A stretch of DNA of 64,000 bases from Hydrogenophaga taeniospiralis (GTDB lineage Bacteria > Pseudomonadota > Gammaproteobacteria > Burkholderiales > Burkholderiaceae_C), in the NCBI RefSeq assembly GCF_020510445.1, contig NZ_JAHBAG010000001.1, positions 4,626,501 to 4,690,500 on the forward strand, written 5' to 3'. Below the pieces are notes generated by a model, which ran no database searches, had not been told where the DNA came from, and worked only from the letters and a program-made list of their open reading frames with translations. This document shows positions 12,363 through 21,641 of this stretch, piece by piece; position 1 is the stretch's first letter; each line of letters starts with the position of its first letter. The position numbers and the translations under genes were made by a program.

Positions 12363-14297
12363 TTACAGCCAGCGAGGCCCTGCGGCCAGCAACAGCAACC
12401 ACAGAGCCCAGACCAGCCAGCCCGCGGCAGGCCGCCACGATGCACCGGACCGCGCGCGCAGGGCGCCGGGGGTGAAGCGCCCGACCCGGTGCTCCCGGGC
12501 CACCTGCAGCGCCCGAGCCACCGCGATGACCGATGCCGCCCCGGGCAGGCCCGGCGTCAGCCGGACCGAGGGCCCGGTGGCCGCCTCGCGGGCGTGCAGC
12601 GCGTGAAACGCCGTCATGGCCTGTCCGCTGCTCTGCGTGTAGAGCAGCTTGTGGAACAGGTGATCGAGCGAGGCCAGCGAAACCACCCGCGTGCGGCGCC
12701 ACATCCAGGAGACCACCTCCCGCTCCACACCGTCGTCGCGCACCCGCAGGCGCCATTGCCGCGTGCCCGCGTGCAAGGCCAACAGCAGCAGGAGCGCCAC
12801 GCCCCACCAGGGGCCGGAGCCCAGCGCATCGAGCCAGGAAGCGCGCGGCGCCGACCGCCACCACAGCACCGAGAGAATCCCCGCCGGCACCATCGCCAGC
12901 GCGGCCACCCAGCGCCACCCGACCTGACGGAACCGCATTTCCCAGACGTCGGGGCGCTCGACCACCTGGACCGAGTCCGGCAGCGGCAAGGAAGCGTCGC
13001 CGACCGACCACCCCTCGTGGCGCGGCGGAATCGCTTCCTCGCGCCCCCAGGCCGCCCGGTGGTCAAAACGGTCGGGCGCGGCCCTCGGGTGGCCCGCAGA
13101 CCGGGCTGGCGTCTCTTGAACCGGTACGTCGTACGACACCTCGACGGCCCCCTCCGCGGCCAGGATCTCCAGCCGCCAGTCGACCCGCTCGCCCGAGCGT
13201 CGGCCGCCATGGGTGGGCGCATCGGCGGGCAGCTCAAAACGCGCATGCCACCGCTCACCGCCGGCCATGTCCGGCATCACCGTCGCGGCCCGCTCAAAGG
13301 CTTCCACCCGCCGCTCCTGGGTACCGGAGCCGGCGTCGTCCACCCGGTACTGTGCAAGCCGCAACCGCCGGCCCGCAGGCGTTGCGTTCCGCAGCGCGCG
13401 GGACGACAGCGCCAGTTCCACCTCGAAGGCCTCCCCGGCCCGTGGCCCGGCCGGCTCGAACCGGACCGAGGTCCCGGCAAAGCGCCAGGCCCGCACCGAC
13501 TGGCGCCAGGCCAGCGTGAGCACGCCGATACCGATCACCACGAAGACCGACACGAAAGCCTTGCCCCACCACGGGGACCCACTCATCCAGAACAGCGCCG
13601 CCATCGGAAACGAGATGCCACACCAGAACAGCGCAAAAAACCAGAGAAACCCCTGGCCTCGGCTGGCCGAGCTCCGGGGGGGCGCGCCGCCGGCCAGTTG
13701 CGCCGCCGCATCGGCGGTGGTCCTGGAGCGGCGCAGACGGGCGGCATCGAACGCGCCGGCATCACGCCCCGTCAATGCACGCCAGAACATCCACAGTGCC
13801 CCCAGGCCAACGCCCGTGAACACCAACGCAAACGGCAGGTGGAAGATGGCCTTGGCCCAGCGGATGTGCGGGTCCAGCACCGACCGCGTCGGGTCCTCGG
13901 GGTCCACCCAGACCGTGACCGTCTGACCCCGGTCCCGGGCCGAACTCAGCCGCGTGTGCCATCGCTGGTGCCAGTCCCCGATGTTGTCCGAACCGGCCTC
14001 TGGGTCCAGCCCGATGCGGGTGGACTCGTGGGTGCGGCCACCGGCGGTGTACCGGTAGCGGGCCCGGACCGCATAGGTGGTGCCATCACCGTCGTGGTTC
14101 GACGTGAGCTGGCTCGACAGCACCTCGGCCGCCACCGCCTGCCAGGACCGGACCTCCCAGGCCGCGCTCATCGTCCGGGCCAGCGGCAGTACGCCGAAAT
14201 ACAGCCCGCCACCGCCAAACGCCAAGGCAAACACCGCGCTGAACAGCAGGGTGCCCAGCCGTACGGCGATGCCCAAAGCAGCCTGTGGTGTGCGCAT
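12363..14297 (-). CDS. DUF3592 domain large membrane protein
   Basis: A 644-residue protein with a membrane segment at about residues 12-38. The DUF3592-type beta domain follows (SWQAVAAEVLSSQLTSNHDGDGTTYAVRARYRYTAGGRTHESTRI ... GQTVTVWVDPEDPTRSVLD), then a second hydrophobic segment near 155-175. Further hydrophobic pairs lie near 225-265 and 455-500, and another at the extreme C-terminus. A beta-rich region lies between them (VRFEPAGPRAGEAFEVELALSSRALRN). DUF3592 proteins of this size are found in many proteobacteria without known function. It stands alone between convergent yceF-independent DUF364 and the acnB terminator, so neighbours give no hint. Confidence 0.78.
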   Translation of the reverse strand: MRTPQAALGIAVRLGTLLFSAVFALAFGGGGLYFGVLPLARTMSAAWEVRSWQAVAAEVLSSQLTSNHDGDGTTYAVRARYRYTAGGRTHESTRIGLDPEAGSDNIGDWHQRWHTRLSSARDRGQTVTVWVDPEDPTRSVLDPHIRWAKAIFHLPFALVFTGVGLGALWMFWRALTGRDAGAFDAARLRRSRTTADAAAQLAGGAPPRSSASRGQGFLWFFALFWCGISFPMAALFWMSGSPWWGKAFVSVFVVIGIGVLTLAWRQSVRAWRFAGTSVRFEPAGPRAGEAFEVELALSSRALRNATPAGRRLRLAQYRVDDAGSGTQERRVEAFERAATVMPDMAGGERWHARFELPADAPTHGGRRSGERVDWRLEILAAEGAVEVSYDVPVQETPARSAGHPRAAPDRFDHRAAWGREEAIPPRHEGWSVGDASLPLPDSVQVVERPDVWEMRFRQVGWRWVAALAMVPAGILSVLWWRSAPRASWLDALGSGPWWGVALLLLLALHAGTRQWRLRVRDDGVEREVVSWMWRRTRVVSLASLDHLFHKLLYTQSSGQAMTAFHALHAREAATGPSVRLTPGLPGAASVIAVARALQVAREHRVGRFTPGALRARSGASWRPAAGWLVWALWLLLLAAGPRWL

Positions 14298-14354
14298 GCG
14301 CCCAGCATAACAAGGCGCCTGCGTCCACCGGAATGGCGATGCGTCAGCGAATAC

Positions 14355-14385
14355 AAAAAGGCCCGGGGATCACTCCCCGGGCCTT
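14355..14385 (-). terminator. Rho-independent terminator of the mdh-acnB transcript
   Basis: A perfect 12-bp stem (14358-14369 with 14374-14385, AAGGCCCGGGGA/TCCCCGGGCCTT) with a 4-base loop is followed on the minus strand by TTTTTG. It lies 29 bases past the acnB stop. The start of the stem gives a short A run on the other side, so it may work weakly in both directions. Confidence 0.85.
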
Positions 14386-14414
14386 TGTCATTCAGCCAGC
14401 AAGCGGCTCGGTGC

Positions 14415-17003
14415 TCAGGCAACCGCCTTGGCGGCCTCCGCGTACTCTTCGATCTGGTCGAAGTTCATGTACTTGTAGATCTGGCTGCCGTCCTTGTTGA
14501 TCACGCCCATGTCGGCCTGGTATTCGGCCACGGTCGGGATGCGGCCCAGCTTGGACGCGATGGCGGCGAGTTCGGCCGAGGCCAGGTACACAAAGGTGTT
14601 CTTGCCCAGGCGGTTCGGGAAGTTGCGGGTCGAGGTGGACACCACGGTCGCGCCTTCACGCACCTGCGCCTGGTTGCCCATGCACAGCGAGCAGCCGGGC
14701 ATTTCGGTGCGGGCACCGGCCGCGCCGAACACGCCGTAATGGCCTTCCTTGGTCAGCTCCGAAGCGTCCATCTTGGTCGGCGGGGCGATCCACAGCTTGA
14801 CCGGAATGTCGCGCTTGCCTTCGAGCAGCTTGGAGGCGGCGCGGAAGTGGCCGATGTTGGTCATGCAAGAGCCGATGAACACTTCGTCGATCTTGGCGCC
14901 GGCCACTTCGGAGAGCAGCTTGGCGTCGTCCGGGTCGTTCGGGCAGCACAGCACGGGCTCGGTCAGTTCGTTCAGGTCGATCTCGATCACGGCCGCGTAT
15001 TCGGCGTCCTTGTCGGCTTCGAGCAGGTTCGGGTTGGCCAGCCAGGCTTCGACCTTTTCAATGCGGCGCGCCAGCGTGCGGGCGTCGGCGTAACCGTCGG
15101 CGATCATGTTCTTCATCAGCACGACGTTGCTGGTGAGGTATTCCTTGATCGGCTCGGGGTTGAGCTTCACGGTGCAACCGGCGGCGCTGCGTTCGGCCGA
15201 GGCGTCGGACAGTTCAAACGCCTGTTCGACCTTCAGATCGGGCAGGCCTTCGATTTCCAGGATGCGGCCGGAGAACACGTTCTTCTTGCCGGCCTTGGCC
15301 ACGGTCAGCAAACCGGCCTTGATGGCGTACAACGGGATCGCGTGCACCAGATCGCGCAGCGTGATGCCGGGCTGCATCTGGCCTTTGAAGCGCACCAGCA
15401 CCGACTCGGGCATGTCCAGCGGCATCACGCCAGTGGCGGCACCGAAGGCCACCAGGCCGGAGCCCGCGGGGAAGGAAATGCCGATCGGGAAGCGGGTGTG
15501 CGAGTCACCGCCGGTGCCCACGGTGTCGGGCAGCAGCAGGCGGTTGAGCCAGCTGTGGATCACGCCGTCGCCCGGGCGCAGGGCCACGCCGCCGCGGCTG
15601 CTGATGAACTTGGGCAGTTCGCGGTGCGTCTTCACGTCCACCGGCTTGGGGTAAGCAGCGGTGTGGCAGAAGGACTGCATCACCAGGTCGGCGGAAAAGC
15701 CCAGGCAGGCCAGGTCTTTCAGCTCGTCGCGGGTCATCGGGCCGGTGGTGTCTTGCGAACCCACGGTGGTCATCTTCGGCTCGCAGTAGGTGCCGGGGCG
15801 CACGCCCTGGCCTTCGGGCAGGCCGACCGCACGGCCGACCATCTTCTGCGCCAGCGTGAAGCCGGCCTTGGTCGCGGTGGGGGTGCTGGGCAGGCGGAAC
15901 AGGGTGCTCGCTGACAGGCCCAGGAACTCACGCGCCTTGGCGGTGAGCGAACGGCCAATGATCAGGTTGATGCGGCCGCCGGCGCGCACTTCGTCGAACA
16001 GCACGTCGCTCTTGAGCTTGAACTCGACCACGATTTCACCGTTGCGCACGATCTTGCCGTCGTAGGGCATCACGTCAACCACGTCGCCCATTTCCAGCTT
16101 GGACACGTCCACTTCAATCGGCAACGAGCCCGAGTCTTCCTGCGTATTGAAGAAGATGGGAGCGATCTTGCCGCCCAGCGTGACACCACCGAAACGCTTG
16201 TTCGGCACGAAGGGGATGTCCTGGCCCGTGGCCCAGATCACGCTGTTGGTGGCCGACTTGCGCGAAGAACCGGTGCCCACCACGTCGCCCACGTAGGCCA
16301 CGAGGTTGCCCTTTTTCTTCAGGTCTTCGATGAACTGCATCGGGCCGCGCTTGCCGTCTTCTTCGGGCTTGAAGGCCGCGCCTTCGCGCGTGTTCTTCAG
16401 CATGGCCAGGTAGTGCAGCGGGATGTCCGGGCGGCTCCAGGCATCGGGTGCGGGAGAGAGATCGTCGGTGTTGGTTTCGCCCGGCACCTTGAACACGGTC
16501 ACGGTGATGGACTTGGGCACTTCGGGGCGGCTGGTGAACCACTCGGCGTCGGCCCAGGATTGCACGACCTCCTTGGCCTTGGCGTTGCCGGCCTTGGCCT
16601 TTTCGGCCACGTCGTTGAAGAAGTCGAACATCAGCAGCGTCTTCTTCAGGCCCTCGGCGGCCACGCCGGCGACTTCGGCGTCGTCCAGCAGTTCGATCAG
16701 CGGGTGCACGTTGTAGCCACCCACCATGGTGCCGAGCAGCTCGGTGGCCTTGGCCTTGGAGATCAGGCCGACCTTCACGTCGCCGTGGGCCACGGCGGCC
16801 AGGAACGAGGCCTTGACCTTGGCGGCATCGTCCACACCCGGGGGCACGCGGTGCGTGAGCAGGTCGAGCAGGAAGGCGTCTTCGCCAGCCGGCGGCGCCT
16901 TGATGAGCTCGATCAGGTCAGCGACCTGCTGCGCGGTCAGCGGCAAGGGCGGAATGCCCAGCGCTGCGCGCTCGGCCACGTGTTCTCGGTAGGCTTTCAA
17001 CAT
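14415..17003 (-). CDS. acnB: Bifunctional aconitate hydratase 2 / 2-methylisocitrate dehydratase (AcnB)
   Basis: The 862-residue protein has the AcnB layout, with an N-terminal HEAT-like helical domain ([30 protein letters not shown]) and the swivel domain before the catalytic domains. The [4Fe-4S] ligands are C713 (SCMTNIGHF), C771 and C774 (GCSLCMGNQ). It is the main TCA aconitase in most proteobacteria and can also dehydrate 2-methylcitrate products. It is the last gene of a leftward unit mdh - lyase - small exported protein - acnB, and its start overlaps the upstream gene's end by seven bases. A strong terminator follows. The upstream palindrome at 19771-19782 may coordinate it with sdh and gltA. 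Confidence 0.97.
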   Translation of the reverse strand: MLKAYREHVAERAALGIPPLPLTAQQVADLIELIKAPPAGEDAFLLDLLTHRVPPGVDDAAKVKASFLAAVAHGDVKVGLISKAKATELLGTMVGGYNVHPLIELLDDAEVAGVAAEGLKKTLLMFDFFNDVAEKAKAGNAKAKEVVQSWADAEWFTSRPEVPKSITVTVFKVPGETNTDDLSPAPDAWSRPDIPLHYLAMLKNTREGAAFKPEEDGKRGPMQFIEDLKKKGNLVAYVGDVVGTGSSRKSATNSVIWATGQDIPFVPNKRFGGVTLGGKIAPIFFNTQEDSGSLPIEVDVSKLEMGDVVDVMPYDGKIVRNGEIVVEFKLKSDVLFDEVRAGGRINLIIGRSLTAKAREFLGLSASTLFRLPSTPTATKAGFTLAQKMVGRAVGLPEGQGVRPGTYCEPKMTTVGSQDTTGPMTRDELKDLACLGFSADLVMQSFCHTAAYPKPVDVKTHRELPKFISSRGGVALRPGDGVIHSWLNRLLLPDTVGTGGDSHTRFPIGISFPAGSGLVAFGAATGVMPLDMPESVLVRFKGQMQPGITLRDLVHAIPLYAIKAGLLTVAKAGKKNVFSGRILEIEGLPDLKVEQAFELSDASAERSAAGCTVKLNPEPIKEYLTSNVVLMKNMIADGYADARTLARRIEKVEAWLANPNLLEADKDAEYAAVIEIDLNELTEPVLCCPNDPDDAKLLSEVAGAKIDEVFIGSCMTNIGHFRAASKLLEGKRDIPVKLWIAPPTKMDASELTKEGHYGVFGAAGARTEMPGCSLCMGNQAQVREGATVVSTSTRNFPNRLGKNTFVYLASAELAAIASKLGRIPTVAEYQADMGVINKDGSQIYKYMNFDQIEEYAEAAKAVA

Positions 17004-17587
17004 GTTTCAACTCCAGAGGTCAAAGGTTGGGATTCGGGGTTGCGGTTGCAGCCGGTGGTGGTGGCTGCCGCGGCGGGAGGGGTTGGCAAGGGCTCGAACA
17101 AGCTCGGTGCCGGGTTGGTTTTCAGGGCCTCGGCCACCTGGCGCTGCTGCTCGCCCATGCATTCGTCGGCCAGGCGGCGGCCGAGTTTCTGGCTCATCAA
17201 CATGGACTTGTTGCCCAGCTGAATCCACACCACGCCCTGCAACGGGTCTTCCAGCCGTATCGCGCCGGTGCGGCTCTCGACCGGGTGCAGGCGGTAGCGG
17301 TCTTTGTTCAGGTGCAGGTGGAAAAAGCCGTTGGCCTGCGTGTCGGACTCCAGCCGGACCGTGCTGCCCAGATCGCAGGGGAAGGTACCGACATGCACCC
17401 GGGCGGCCACATCCAGATCGCGCTCGGTCAGCACCGGGTCGACCGGCGCGGGCATGGCCATGGGCGCGGGCTTGCGCAGAAGCGCTTTCGGCTTCGACTG
17501 GGCCATGCCCGGCCCGCTCGACAAAGCCAGGACGGCACCCAGAACCAGTGCGGTCCAAGCGGTGGTGGAGGTTTGCGTCTGTGCCAT
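16997..17587 (-). CDS. Small exported protein, possibly MliC-like
   Basis: A 196-residue protein with a signal peptide (hydrophobic to about residue 28, ending GPGMAQ). The domain that follows begins with [14 protein letters not shown], continues [35 protein letters not shown] and closes with ADEC. Spacing of the two cysteines and the ESRTGAIRL ... [12 protein letters not shown] pattern is reminiscent of C-type lysozyme inhibitor (MliC) domains, but this is a by-eye resemblance. The tail is Pro/Ala/Thr-rich with two more cysteines. I prefer ATG at 17587 (GGGGA upstream) over 17605. The coding end overlaps the acnB start, so it sits inside the mdh-acnB unit. Confidence 0.6.
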   Translation of the reverse strand: MAQTQTSTTAWTALVLGAVLALSSGPGMAQSKPKALLRKPAPMAMPAPVDPVLTERDLDVAARVHVGTFPCDLGSTVRLESDTQANGFFHLHLNKDRYRLHPVESRTGAIRLEDPLQGVVWIQLGNKSMLMSQKLGRRLADECMGEQQRQVAEALKTNPAPSLFEPLPTPPAAAATTTGCNRNPESQPLTSGVETC

Positions 17588-17601
17588 TGCCAGTGTCCCC
17601 T

Positions 17602-18606
17602 TCATGGTCGATCAGCCAAAACATTCATTGTGGCAAAAAAGGGGGTCACCTCTTCGGGCATCGGACGCCCGGTCGCGTGCGCGCGCACCAGCACCTGCCA
17701 GAAGAATCGGTAGCTCGCGCGGTCGTGCAGACGGCCGCCGTGCTGCACCGGCGCCCAGTCGGCGCGCTGCGCCGCCAGCAGGATGGCAGCGGCCTCCCCG
17801 ATCTCGTCGGCCCGGGGCGCGAAGGCTTCGAGCACCGGTCGTATCTGGTCGGGGTGGATGCTCCACATGCGGGTGTAGCCGAGCTCACGCGCGACCGTGC
17901 GCGCGGCCTGGCCCAGTGCCTGGGTGTCCTTGAACTCGGTGACCACGCAATGCGACGGCACCTTGCCGTGGGCATGGCAGGCGCTGGCGATCTCGAGCTT
18001 GGCGCGCAGCACCAACGGGTGGCTGAACTGCCCGGCCATGCTCATGCCCGCGGCCGGAATCGCGCCGCCGTGCGCCGACACGAAGTCCATCAGCCCAAAA
18101 CTCAGGCTCTGCACGCGCGGGTGAGCCGCGATGTCAAAGGCCCGGTGCACCGCGGCGGGCGACTCGATCAGCACGTGCAGCGGCAGCGCGGTCGCGCCGG
18201 CGGCGTCCATGGCGGCCACGGCGCGCTGCACATCGGCCACCGACTCGACCTTGGGCACCATCAGGTGCACCAGCTTCGAAGCGGCCTGACCCGCGATGGT
18301 GGCCACGTCGGCGTCGAAAGCCGGGTGGTCCACCGGGTGGACGCGAACGGCCACCCGGGCTTCGGGCGCCGCGCCCAGCGCGAGCGCGGTGACCAGCGCC
18401 GCGTGATCCGCTTCGCCGCCCACGGGGGCGCCGTCTTCGCAGTCGAGCGTGACGTCAAACACGCAGGTTCCGAACTCCTCGGTCATCTCGGCCTGCAGCT
18501 GCAGGCTCTTCTTCATCCGCGCTTCCACCCCGCTGTAGTGGTCGCAGACCGGCAGCGCGAACGCGCCGGCCTGGGCACCCAGAAGAATGTCGCGCGGATG
18601 GATCAC
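17602..18606 (-). CDS. HpcH/HpaI aldolase / citrate lyase beta-like family protein (CoA-ester lyase)
   Basis: A 334-residue TIM-barrel enzyme of the CitE/malyl-CoA lyase family, shown by [12 protein letters not shown] (metal-binding acid cluster near residue 55), [29 protein letters not shown] and [13 protein letters not shown]. Members cleave or hydrolyse beta-hydroxyacyl-CoA esters such as malyl-CoA, citryl-CoA or methylmalyl-CoA, usually with Mg2+. There is no adjacent CitD/CitF, so a classical citrate lyase is unlikely. It lies between mdh (18 bases) and acnB in one transcript, which suggests a TCA-linked acyl-CoA such as malyl-CoA, but the substrate is inference. Its end overlaps the possible early start of the next gene. 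Confidence 0.82.
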   Translation of the reverse strand: MIHPRDILLGAQAGAFALPVCDHYSGVEARMKKSLQLQAEMTEEFGTCVFDVTLDCEDGAPVGGEADHAALVTALALGAAPEARVAVRVHPVDHPAFDADVATIAGQAASKLVHLMVPKVESVADVQRAVAAMDAAGATALPLHVLIESPAAVHRAFDIAAHPRVQSLSFGLMDFVSAHGGAIPAAGMSMAGQFSHPLVLRAKLEIASACHAHGKVPSHCVVTEFKDTQALGQAARTVARELGYTRMWSIHPDQIRPVLEAFAPRADEIGEAAAILLAAQRADWAPVQHGGRLHDRASYRFFWQVLVRAHATGRPMPEEVTPFFATMNVLADRP

Positions 18607-18624
18607 GCCGTGGTTACCAACGGG

Positions 18625-19611
18625 TTACAGCAGGTGCTTGACGCCGTCCTGCTCGCCCTGCAGTTCGGCCAGGGTCTTGTTGATGCATTCCTGCGAGAAG
18701 GCGTCGATCTCCAGGCCTTCAACCACCTTGTATTCGCCGTTGGCGCAGGTGACGGGGAAGCCGAACATCACGTCCTTGGGAATGCCGTACCAGCCTTGCG
18801 ACGGGATGCCCATCGTGACCCATTCGCCGTTGGTGCCCAGGGCCCAGTCGCGCATGTGGTCGATGGCGGCATTGGCGGCCGAAGCGGCGGAAGACAGGCC
18901 ACGCGCTTCAATGATGGCGGCGCCGCGCTTGCCCACGGTGGGCAGGAACACGTCCTTGTTCCAGGCCTGGTCGTTGATCATGTCCTTGACCGAAGCGCCG
19001 TCGATGGTGGCGAAGCGGTAGTCGGCGTACATGGTGGGCGAGTGGTTGCCCCACACGGCCAGCTTCTTGATGCTGGACACAGCCTTGCCGGTCTTGGCGG
19101 CCAGCTGGCTGGCGGCGCGGTTGTGGTCCAGGCGCAGCATGGCGGTGAAGTTGCCCGGCTTCAGATCGGGGGCTGCCTTCATCGCGATGTAGGCATTGGT
19201 GTTGGCCGGGTTGCCGACCACCAGCACCTTGACGTCGCGGCTGGCCACGGCGTTCAGGGCCTTGCCCTGGGCGGTGAAGATGGCGCCGTTGATGCTCAGC
19301 AGCTCGGCGCGCTCCATGCCGGGGCCGCGCGGACGCGAGCCCACCAGCAGCGCGTAGTCGGTGTCCTTGAAGGCGGTCATCGGGTCGCTGTGGGCTTCCA
19401 TGCCGGCCAGCAGCGGGAAGGCGCAGTCTTCCAGTTCCATCATCACGCCCTTGAGCGCCTTCTGGGCCTTCTCGTCGGGGATTTCCAGCAGTTGCAGGAT
19501 CACGGGCTGGTCCTTGCCCAGCATTTCGCCCGAAGCGATGCGGAACAGCAGGGCGTAACCGATTTGACCAGCGGCGCCGGTGACGGCAACACGAACGGGC
19601 TTCTTGCTCAT
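18625..19611 (-). CDS. mdh: Malate dehydrogenase
   Basis: NAD-dependent oxidation of malate to oxaloacetate. The 328-residue protein has the cytosolic-type signature: [25 protein letters not shown] (NAD fold), [54 protein letters not shown] and the active-site [14 protein letters not shown]. The start at 19611 has GGAG eight bases upstream; a frame from 19683 only adds a spurious extension. It leads the leftward TCA operon and is divergent from gntR-sdh across a 215-base region with a palindromic operator candidate. Confidence 0.97.
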   Translation of the reverse strand: MSKKPVRVAVTGAAGQIGYALLFRIASGEMLGKDQPVILQLLEIPDEKAQKALKGVMMELEDCAFPLLAGMEAHSDPMTAFKDTDYALLVGSRPRGPGMERAELLSINGAIFTAQGKALNAVASRDVKVLVVGNPANTNAYIAMKAAPDLKPGNFTAMLRLDHNRAASQLAAKTGKAVSSIKKLAVWGNHSPTMYADYRFATIDGASVKDMINDQAWNKDVFLPTVGKRGAAIIEARGLSSAASAANAAIDHMRDWALGTNGEWVTMGIPSQGWYGIPKDVMFGFPVTCANGEYKVVEGLEIDAFSQECINKTLAELQGEQDGVKHLL

Positions 19612-19763
19612 GGTGAAAACTCCAGAAAAGGACGGTGGATAGGTGAAAGAAATCGGCGGGGAGAACCCCGGGGCACAAGCCACAGAGACGCGGGCAAACC
19701 CGTGAGAGATGGTTCAGACGCAGCCCGTGAGTGTACCCGTGCAAACCCTGTGAAGTCAATTTG

Positions 19764-19782
19764 TCTTATGTCTTATATAAGA
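19764..19782. promoter_or_regulatory. Palindromic operator candidate between mdh and gntR
   Basis: TCTTATATAAGA (19771-19782) is a perfect 12-bp palindrome in a local AT-rich island. It is preceded by a further half-site TCTTAT at 19764-19769 in direct orientation, one base away. It lies 45 bases upstream of the gntR ATG and about 160 bases upstream of mdh on the other strand. A GntR-type dimer binding here could control both arms of the TCA block. The binding protein and the effect are inference. Confidence 0.6.
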
Positions 19783-19826
19783 TATGATTGGACCAACCGG
19801 GCGGCACCGCCGGGTCCCGAGAAACC

Positions 19827-20657
19827 ATGGCCATCAATCCCGCATTCCCGCCCGAACCGTCGCCCGCCGACGGGCCGGACACCGCTGCCCAGGGCTCTGG
19901 CGACGCGAGTGGGAGTGGCTTGGCGCCAACCGCCCCCGCGTTCAGCCCGCTCTACCAGCAGATCAAGACACTGATCCTGCGCAGCCTGCAGGCGGGCGAA
20001 TGGAAACCGGGCGACATGATCCCCAGCGAGTTCGATCTGGCCGCGCGCTTTCGCGTGAGCCAGGGAACGGTGCGCAAGGCCATTGACGAGCTCGCCACCG
20101 ACAACCTGCTGGTGCGCCGCCAGGGCAAGGGCACTTTCGTCGCCACCCATGCCGAGCAGCACATCCAGTACCGCTTCCTGCGGCTGCTGCCCGACACCGG
20201 TGATCTGGCGCAACAGGGTCCGGCCGAGCGCCGCATCATCGAATGCCGCCGCCTGCGGGCCAGCGCCGATGTCGCGCGCCAGCTCGCACTGCGCACCGGC
20301 GACCCCATCCTGCAGGTCAAGCGCGTGCTGGCCTTCGCGGGCAGCCCCGCCATCCTGGAAGACCTGTGGCTGCCCGGCGGCCCGTTCAAAGGCCTGACGG
20401 TGGAAACCCTGTCCGACGACAAGGGACCGATGTACGCCCTGTTTGAAACCCAGTTCGGGGTGCGCATGGTGCGGGCGGTGGAGAAGATCAAGGCGGTCGC
20501 GGCCGATGCCGACGCGGCCCGGCTGCTCGGCGTGCCCGAAGGCCACCCGCTGCTCAGCGTGGAGCGTCTGGCCTACACGTACAACGACGTGCCCATGGAG
20601 TTGCGCCGCGGCCTGTACCGCACCGAGTCGCGCCACTACCGCAACGAACTGAGTTGA
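19827..20657 (+). CDS. GntR family (HutC-type) transcriptional regulator
   Basis: The 276-residue protein begins with about 35 disordered residues. A GntR winged helix-turn-helix follows (PLYQQIKTLILRSLQAGEWKPGDMIPSEFDLAARFRVSQGTVRKAIDELATDNLLVRRQGKGTFVATH). The C-terminal half is a UTRA/HutC-type ligand domain (ILQVKRVLAFAGSPAILEDLWLPG ... LLSVERLAYTYNDVPMELRRGLY). Position at the head of the sdh-gltA arm and opposite mdh-acnB suggests control of TCA genes and itself through the palindrome 45 bases upstream. Ligands of UTRA domains are often small organic acids, but this one is unknown. I use ATG 19827; a TTG at 19788 would add 13 residues. Confidence 0.88.
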   Translation: MAINPAFPPEPSPADGPDTAAQGSGDASGSGLAPTAPAFSPLYQQIKTLILRSLQAGEWKPGDMIPSEFDLAARFRVSQGTVRKAIDELATDNLLVRRQGKGTFVATHAEQHIQYRFLRLLPDTGDLAQQGPAERRIIECRRLRASADVARQLALRTGDPILQVKRVLAFAGSPAILEDLWLPGGPFKGLTVETLSDDKGPMYALFETQFGVRMVRAVEKIKAVAADADAARLLGVPEGHPLLSVERLAYTYNDVPMELRRGLYRTESRHYRNELS

Positions 20658-20817
20658 AAGCGGGACCCCATGCCGCCATGAAAGTCCGAGCGATCCGTGC
20701 CGCGTCAGCGACCCGTATGCTGCGTTGCAATAGAATTTACGGGCCCGTGGTCCGAGTTACCAACGAGTTACATCCCCCTTCCAATCCCCTGTCCGCCCCC
20801 CGGAAGAAAGCCCCACC

Positions 20818-21249
20818 ATGACCGAGTTGACCAAGAAGCGGCCCGAGTTCCGCAACATCAACGCCTTCAAGGATCTGACCACCTACCGCCTGCCCCTGGC
20901 CGGCTGGGTCTCGATCCTGCACCGCGCCAGCGGTGGCCTGATGTTTGTGCTGCTGCCGCTGATCGTCTGGCTGTTCGACACCTCGGTGTCGTCCGAAATT
21001 TCCTTCGATCGTTTCAGCTCGGCCTTCTCGGCCGGCCTGGGCTTTGTGCCGGGCTGGTTCTTCAAGCTGGTGGTGCTGGCCCTCATCTGGGCCTACCTGC
21101 ACCACCTGATCGCGGGTGTGCGCCACCTGTACATGGACGTGGCCCATGCGGTCAGCAAAGAGTTCGGCAAATCGTCGGCCATCGTCACCCTGGCCCTGAG
21201 CATCGGCCTGACGCTGGTGCTCGGCGCCAAACTGTTCGGCCTGTACTGA
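20818..21249 (+). CDS. sdhC: Succinate dehydrogenase cytochrome b556 subunit
   Basis: Membrane anchor of complex II that, with SdhD, binds heme b and ubiquinone. The 143-residue protein has three hydrophobic helices and the diagnostic segments AGWVSILHRASGGLMF (Ser/Arg near the quinone site) and HHLIAGVRHLYMDVAH (heme-ligand His). It begins the sdhCDAB-sdhE-gltA series, 160 bases after gntR. The gap has a TAGAAT at 20731-20736 that could be a -10 box, but I find no good -35. Confidence 0.95.
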   Translation: MTELTKKRPEFRNINAFKDLTTYRLPLAGWVSILHRASGGLMFVLLPLIVWLFDTSVSSEISFDRFSSAFSAGLGFVPGWFFKLVVLALIWAYLHHLIAGVRHLYMDVAHAVSKEFGKSSAIVTLALSIGLTLVLGAKLFGLY

Positions 21250-21271
21250 GCGCCATCGAGAGGAATACAAC

Positions 21272-21637
21272 ATGTCTGTCAACTACGGTTCCAAGCGCGT
21301 CGTCACCGGCGCCCACTATGGCCTGCGCGACTGGCTCGCCCAGCGCGTCTCCGCCGCCCTCATGGCGCTGTTCACCCTGATCGTGTTGCTGCAGGTGCTG
21401 TTCACCAGCGGCCCCATCGGCTACGAGTCCTGGGCCGGCATCTTCGCTGCCCAGTGGATGAAGGCGCTGACCTTCGTCGTGTTCGTGGCCCTGGCCTACC
21501 ACGCATGGATCGGCATGCGCGACATCTGGATGGACTACGTCAAGCCCGCCGGCATCCGCCTCGTGCTGCACATCGTCACCATCGTCTGGCTCGTGGCCTG
21601 CCTGGGCTGGGCTGTTCAAGTTCTCTGGAGTCTCTGA
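21272..21637 (+). CDS. sdhD: Succinate dehydrogenase hydrophobic membrane anchor subunit
   Basis: The 121-residue partner of SdhC in the complex II membrane domain. It has three predicted helices, with GLRDWLAQRVSAALMALFTLIVLL, the AYHAWIGMRDIWMDYV segment (quinone-site Tyr/Asp region and His near the heme) and a final helix LVLHIVTIVWLVACLGWAVQVLW. Spacing from sdhC is 22 bases and sdhA begins four bases after its stop, consistent with a tight operon. Confidence 0.94.
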   Translation: MSVNYGSKRVVTGAHYGLRDWLAQRVSAALMALFTLIVLLQVLFTSGPIGYESWAGIFAAQWMKALTFVVFVALAYHAWIGMRDIWMDYVKPAGIRLVLHIVTIVWLVACLGWAVQVLWSL

Positions 21638-21641
21638 AGCC

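Noticed and set aside
12099..15914. A 1271-codon open frame on the plus strand opposite the DUF3592 gene and acnB
   Set aside because: It runs across two real genes and a terminator, and is low complexity (Arg/Pro then His/Val/Gly), typical of antisense frames in GC-rich DNA.
17002..19974. A 990-codon plus-strand frame opposite the lyase and mdh
   Set aside because: It covers the strong coding signal of three minus-strand genes and the mdh-gntR promoter region, and shows no domain.
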